Positions 59,959-64,000 of a stretch of DNA of 64,000 bases are shown piece by piece. Position numbers and translations under genes: made by a program. Origin of the DNA: UBA11403 sp963784615 (lineage in GTDB: Bacteria > Pseudomonadota > Gammaproteobacteria > Legionellales > Legionellaceae); contig CAWASG010000001.1 in the NCBI GenBank assembly GCA_963784615.1, positions 2,046,001 to 2,110,000 on the forward strand, given 5' to 3'. The stretch's first letter is position 1, and each line of letters opens with the position of its first letter. A model generated the notes under the pieces. It was given only the letters and a program-made list of their open reading frames with translations. It was not told the DNA's origin and searched no databases.

Positions 59959-61833
59959 TCATACTGTTGTCTGCTGTTTTTTAAGACTGACCAATAATAA
60001 CGACAGCGCGGCAGGGGTTACACCCGAAATTCGTCCGGCTTGACCGATGTTTGCTGGTCGAATGCGGGTTAATTTTTGCACGACTTCGTTGGATAGGCCA
60101 CTGATTTGACTGTAATCAAAATCTTCTGGTAGTTGTGTTGATTCGTGTTTTTGCAGTTTCGCGATGTCTTGATGTTGCCTGTCGATGTAGCCTGCATATT
60201 TACTTTGAATTTCAACCTGTAAGGCAACAGCAGGGTCTAATTCAGGCAGCTCGAGCGCGTCAATAGACTGCAAGTGTGCGTAATTAATTTCCGGTCGCTT
60301 GAGTAAATCAACGGCGCGGCAATCGTGCAGTAGCGGCGTTTCCAGTGTTGGGCTTAATGCCTCATTATGGCCAACGCGCACCCAAGTATCTTTGAGGCGT
60401 TGATTGGTGGCTTCAATCGCTTCCTGTTTATCGCAAAAAGCTTGCCAGCGTGCGTCACCAACCAAGCCTAATTCGCGGCCTTTTTCGGTCAGTCTGAGAT
60501 CAGCATTATCTTCACGCAACAGGAGACGGTATTCAGCACGCGAGGTAAACATGCGATAAGGTTCCTGAGTCCCCTGAGTGATGAGATCATCAATGAGTAC
60601 GCCAACGTAGGCTTCATCACGGCGCGGTGACCATAATGATTCCTCACGGATATAGCGCACGGCATTTAAGCCGGCAATTAAGCCTTGAGAAGCCGCCTCT
60701 TCATACCCTGTGGTGCCATTGATTTGACCGGCAAAAAACAAATTGGGCATGGGTTTGGTTTGTAAATAAGGCGTTAGCCCGCGCGGGTCAAAATAATCGT
60801 ATTCAATGGCATAACCGGGGCGGGTGATATGCGCGTTTTCAAAGCCTTTAATCGTGCGTACAAATTGAATCTGAACATCAAACGGTAAGCTGGTTGATAT
60901 GCCATTGGGATAAATTTCATGCGTGGTTAAGCCCTCTGGTTCAACAAAAATCTGGTGCGAGCTTTTGTCAGCAAAGCGCACGACTTTATCTTCAATAGAA
61001 GGGCAGTAACGCGGGCCTATGCCTTCAATGACGCCGGCATACATGGGCGATTGGTGTAAGTTTTGTCGAATGATCTCATGCGTTGCCGCAGTGGTATGCG
61101 TGATAAAACAAGCAATTTGTTCAGGATGTTGTGCGGCGTTGCCCATATAGGAAAAAACAGGTGTAGGCGAGTCGCCGGGTTGTGAAACCATTTGCGAGTA
61201 ATCAAGAGAGCGGCCATCAATCCGTGGGGGGGTGCCGGTTTTTAATCGTCCAACGGGTAAGTTCAGTTCACGCAGACGGTGCGCGAGAGCAATGGCAGGT
61301 GGATCGCCCATCCGTCCGCCGGATGTTTGGCTGCTACCCACATGAATTTTACCGCCTAAAAATGTACCGACAGTCAAAACCACCGCACGAGCCTTGAGTT
61401 TGAATCCCATTTGCGTGACCACGCCAACGACGGTATCGCCTTCGAGGATTAAATCATCGACCGCTTGTTGAAACAGCGTTAAATTAGGTTGTGTTTGCAA
61501 TTGTGCACGAATGGCTTGCCGATACAATACGCGATCCGCCTGAGCGCGCGTAGCTCTAACGGCAGGGCCTTTCGAGGCATTAAGGATGCGAAATTGAATC
61601 CCGGCTAAATCAGCCGCCATCGCCATCGCACCATCCAAGGCATCAATTTCTTTAACCAAATGTCCCTTGCCAATACCGCCAATCGCCGGATTACAAGACA
61701 TCTGCCCGAGTAAATCCATGTTATGCGTCAACAGAAGTGTATCAGCCCCCATACGAGCCGCCGCCAACGCCGCCTCAGTCCCTGCATGCCCACCGCCGAT
61801 GACAATCACGTCATATTGTTTTTCAAGGTTCAT
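59959..61833 (-). CDS. mnmG: tRNA uridine-34 5-carboxymethylaminomethyl synthesis enzyme MnmG
   Basis: MnmG (GidA), with MnmE, modifies uridine 34 of tRNAs. It has the FAD site DVIVIGGGHAGTEAALAAAR, the family motif MSCNPAIGGIGKGHLVKEID, LKTGTPPRIDGRSLDYSQMV, and TGYEEAASQGLIAGLNA, and the C-terminal helical domain that binds MnmE (ending DYSQISGLSNEVVQKLTRIR). 624 residues is normal. I start at 61833 (MNLEKQYDVI) rather than the longer frame to 61866, which adds a hydrophobic stretch seen in no relative. Confidence 0.97.
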   Translation of the reverse strand: MNLEKQYDVIVIGGGHAGTEAALAAARMGADTLLLTHNMDLLGQMSCNPAIGGIGKGHLVKEIDALDGAMAMAADLAGIQFRILNASKGPAVRATRAQADRVLYRQAIRAQLQTQPNLTLFQQAVDDLILEGDTVVGVVTQMGFKLKARAVVLTVGTFLGGKIHVGSSQTSGGRMGDPPAIALAHRLRELNLPVGRLKTGTPPRIDGRSLDYSQMVSQPGDSPTPVFSYMGNAAQHPEQIACFITHTTAATHEIIRQNLHQSPMYAGVIEGIGPRYCPSIEDKVVRFADKSSHQIFVEPEGLTTHEIYPNGISTSLPFDVQIQFVRTIKGFENAHITRPGYAIEYDYFDPRGLTPYLQTKPMPNLFFAGQINGTTGYEEAASQGLIAGLNAVRYIREESLWSPRRDEAYVGVLIDDLITQGTQEPYRMFTSRAEYRLLLREDNADLRLTEKGRELGLVGDARWQAFCDKQEAIEATNQRLKDTWVRVGHNEALSPTLETPLLHDCRAVDLLKRPEINYAHLQSIDALELPELDPAVALQVEIQSKYAGYIDRQHQDIAKLQKHESTQLPEDFDYSQISGLSNEVVQKLTRIRPANIGQAGRISGVTPAALSLLLVSLKKQQTTV

Positions 61834-62032
61834 GATAATCGCTATAATTGAGAACAAAAAGAGCAATTATACCTTTTTTTTGAAGGTTATAGAAGATCTT
61901 TTAATGATAATCCTTGATAGGTGATTTCATCATCCAAAAGCATCGAATGCGTTTGTCGGCTTGCAATTTACCGACATTGATCCTATATGTAACATATACA
62001 GTTAAATTTGCTCAATTTTAAGGGGTATTGCG

Positions 62033-62506
62033 ATGGGTGATAAGAACGGTAAGAAGGATTTTTCTGAAAAGCCTTGGCGTGATAAGGACGATAAGAAGGA
62101 TTTTTCTAACGTGCCTTTGTCTGACGACGATAAGTATTCACATACAGACTTGGGAGAAATGGTGGCTATGCAACTGAAACTAACAATAGCTCTGGTTCGC
62201 GTAGGTGACGAGTTACGTGAGATTAAAACCAATGAAAGCAATGTTGATAGAGCTAAACAAACTTTAAATGGCATTGGTAATCAATTAAAACAGATTGCGA
62301 GCGAATTAGAAATATTAAAAGAACATGTAGGCACAGCAAGTAACAACACAGCTGATCCTAAAAAAGATGCAGTTTTAATGAAACTGAACCTTAGTCTTGG
62401 TCGGGCAGGGGAATCTTTGAAACAGACAACGAATACGCTCATCCTTCAACAACTGTACGTGGAGAGTGATAGGGCTGCTGTTAGTCCTAAAATGAGTAAT
62501 AGATGA
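62033..62506 (+). CDS. hypothetical hydrophilic protein with short N-terminal repeat
   Basis: This 157-residue protein is unknown to me. Its first 45 residues are charged and repeat a unit (KNGKKDFSEKPWRDKDDKKD, then FSNVPLSDDDKY). The rest is a predicted alpha-helical coiled-coil region (LKLTIALVRVGDELREIKTN, VDRAKQTLNGIGNQLKQIAS, ELEILKEHV). There is no signal peptide, no membrane segment and no cysteine. AAGGGG lies eight bases upstream of the ATG. AT-rich codon use differs from mnmG. It could be a small effector or a structural protein. Confidence 0.65.
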   Translation: MGDKNGKKDFSEKPWRDKDDKKDFSNVPLSDDDKYSHTDLGEMVAMQLKLTIALVRVGDELREIKTNESNVDRAKQTLNGIGNQLKQIASELEILKEHVGTASNNTADPKKDAVLMKLNLSLGRAGESLKQTTNTLILQQLYVESDRAAVSPKMSNR

Positions 62507-62687
62507 TGTATTATACGTCTGCACTGCCTCAAAAAAACGAATGTTGACGTGGCGAGGTTGAAATTTTATCTTAGCGCGCATACAATGCATTTATTGAGCA
62601 CAGTATGCCGTCTTAATGATAATAATAAGGCATTTTTTCTTTCAACGTCATTGCCCACCTTAAACCAATACGTAGAGCGCCCCGACC

Positions 62688-64000
62688 ATGCCATATTTAG
62701 AAAACCGTTATTTAAAGTTGAGCCCGCATTTCCCTCATGGGCAACCTAAAAATTGGATTCATGCTTTTATCGCTAAGGCACTTGATTCGTGTGATATTCC
62801 TGTAATGCATGACCCCCAACATTTTGCCTCAGATCCCATCTACCAGAATTTTGTTCAGTTATGCTCAGCATTGCATCCTCAAAGCATCAATCGATTGAGT
62901 GTCACCGCTCTTTTCAACACGTTATATCAAATCGACGTGCATCCCACGCGAGGTATGCAGAAATTTCAAGAAAAAATATGGCAGAATAAACATCGATTAC
63001 AGCATATATTTGTGGTTGATGGCGCTAGCCATCTTCTCAGTCACTACGAGATTCGTTCCTATTTTATTTTTAATAAAAAACTCGTTGCACTCCAATTTTT
63101 ATGTAAAAAAACGCAAGATGACACGTCTGATAGCGAAGCCAGGGTTTTTTGGCAAATAGACTACTTGATTCAATCGTACCACTTGAGCCCGGAAATGAAC
63201 GTTAATTTTATTAACAATCGAGAATTCTTTAACATAAACCACCATGATAATTCCAGGCGCATATCCTCCGTACAAATGGTTGCAGTGATGAAAAACAATA
63301 TCCTGGAAACAGAAATAATGGGTTGTAGCACGGACGTAGCAGGAATGACGTTCGAGTATGTGAATTACATCGCTCCACGGTATGTGGTTGCCGAATTGCC
63401 GGAACACAAATATCTCGAGCAGGTCAATATTAATGATGTGATAAATGCTCAGTACCCAAGGCTCATGCGCGATGGCAATAAGCGATTATGGTTGCGCGAT
63501 GGAGATTACGCCATGACTGTGAGCTATGCAAATAATGAAAGCGGGATTTATTTCAGGCTCTATGATGAAAAAAATCGGTCTCTGTTACAACATGACCGAC
63601 ATAAAGTATCCGTGATAACAGCGATCAATCCAGTATCGTCCCGAGCGAAATCGCTGGGGATTCAAATGGGTCGGATGGATAAAAACAACCAACTTCAGGA
63701 TGGAATCTATATTCGTTTTCTGGTAACGGAAAGTGAGCCGGTGATACTGGTGAATATCTTTAAACCGAATGTGCGCACAAGTTTCACCTATAGGCTTATA
63801 AAAAGATCGGCGCTGCAGCAATCAGCAGATATCAATGAGGACGTTCACCGAAAATTAGGTTCTTTGTTGATTCAATCACGACTTATATTTGCATTGGCGT
63901 TTATGATTCATCACATCAAATGGGAGGACTATTGTTTTATCAACAAAGTCGAGGATATTTATACGGTTGCTGAACAATCCGGTGACGATGTAGAGCGTGT
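62688..64000 (+). CDS. hypothetical protein, 3' end beyond the window
   Basis: A frame of over 430 codons opens at the ATG at 62688 (MPYLENRYLKLSPHF) and reaches the end of the window without a stop. I do not recognise its domains. Recognisable stretches include IFVVDGASHLLSHYEIRSYF, MNVNFINNREFFNINHHDNS, YIRFLVTESEPVILVNIFKP and LIQSRLIFALAFMIHHIKWE. It has no signal peptide. Its AT-rich, repeat-free sequence and orphan nature fit the other effector candidates here. The start lacks a good ribosome site, so an earlier non-ATG start is possible. Full length and function are unknown. Confidence 0.6.
   Translation, partial: MPYLENRYLKLSPHFPHGQPKNWIHAFIAKALDSCDIPVMHDPQHFASDPIYQNFVQLCSALHPQSINRLSVTALFNTLYQIDVHPTRGMQKFQEKIWQNKHRLQHIFVVDGASHLLSHYEIRSYFIFNKKLVALQFLCKKTQDDTSDSEARVFWQIDYLIQSYHLSPEMNVNFINNREFFNINHHDNSRRISSVQMVAVMKNNILETEIMGCSTDVAGMTFEYVNYIAPRYVVAELPEHKYLEQVNINDVINAQYPRLMRDGNKRLWLRDGDYAMTVSYANNESGIYFRLYDEKNRSLLQHDRHKVSVITAINPVSSRAKSLGIQMGRMDKNNQLQDGIYIRFLVTESEPVILVNIFKPNVRTSFTYRLIKRSALQQSADINEDVHRKLGSLLIQSRLIFALAFMIHHIKWEDYCFINKVEDIYTVAEQSGDDVER

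Overview
The window is chromosomal DNA of a gammaproteobacterium, most likely a member of Legionellales (Legionella, Coxiella or Aquicella-like). This is an inference from three things. The mnmG-rsmG-parA-parB block looks gammaproteobacterial. The glycine dehydrogenase is split (gcvPA/gcvPB). Several large AT-rich orphan genes look like Dot/Icm type IV effectors: a Wip-type metallophosphatase, a Fic-fold protein, an endonuclease/exonuclease/phosphatase-fold protein, a protein ending in a CaaX box, and a membrane-rich protein of about 1,157 residues. No secretion-system gene is present, so effector status is unproven.

Layout. 1-9 kb is an accessory AT-rich stretch: a DUF389 membrane protein, a formyltransferase, a fused mannitol-1-phosphate dehydrogenase/histidine phosphatase, a CaaX effector candidate, an Lrp regulator with a UPF0126/TRIC transporter, and an integrase remnant plus a BRO-N protein next to tRNA-Asn. 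9.2-13.1 kb holds aspC, uvrB and a ParDE module. 13.4-28.9 kb is a split MSHA-type IV pilus locus. It has four minor pilins (the last carrying a predicted propeller), then a block of toxin-antitoxin modules (HicB remnant, TumE/TumA with a nonsense toxin, HipBA), a major-type pilin on the other strand, and the assembly genes mshI, pilN-like, mshJ, K, L, M, N and E. The platform gene mshG is not found. 28.9-34 kb has a TlpA thioredoxin, a BaiN/HI0933 flavoprotein, and the Fic and Wip-like genes. 34.1-40 kb is a complete RND efflux operon. 40-46.3 kb has an ATPase between two direct repeats, the large membrane-rich orphan, and dcd. 46.4-52 kb has a HigBA-like module and the operon gcvT-gcvH-gcvPA-yciI-gcvPB. 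52-54.8 kb has the EEP-fold candidate and a small basic protein. 54.8-61.8 kb is a conserved minus-strand block: two BON lipoproteins, diaA, yraN, parB, parA, rsmG, mnmG. The end holds two orphan genes, the last running off the window.

The most distinctive feature of the DNA is its load of short palindromic repeats. At least four families recur. One supplies the TAG stop codon of three unrelated genes. Others are nested inside larger inverted repeats, and two have entered the 5' part of mshK while leaving the frame open.

Functionally, the pilus genes, with an MshE that carries the c-di-GMP-binding MshEN motif, suggest regulated surface attachment. The effector candidates suggest an intracellular or protist-associated life. 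The TA modules and repeats mark sites of turnover between housekeeping blocks.
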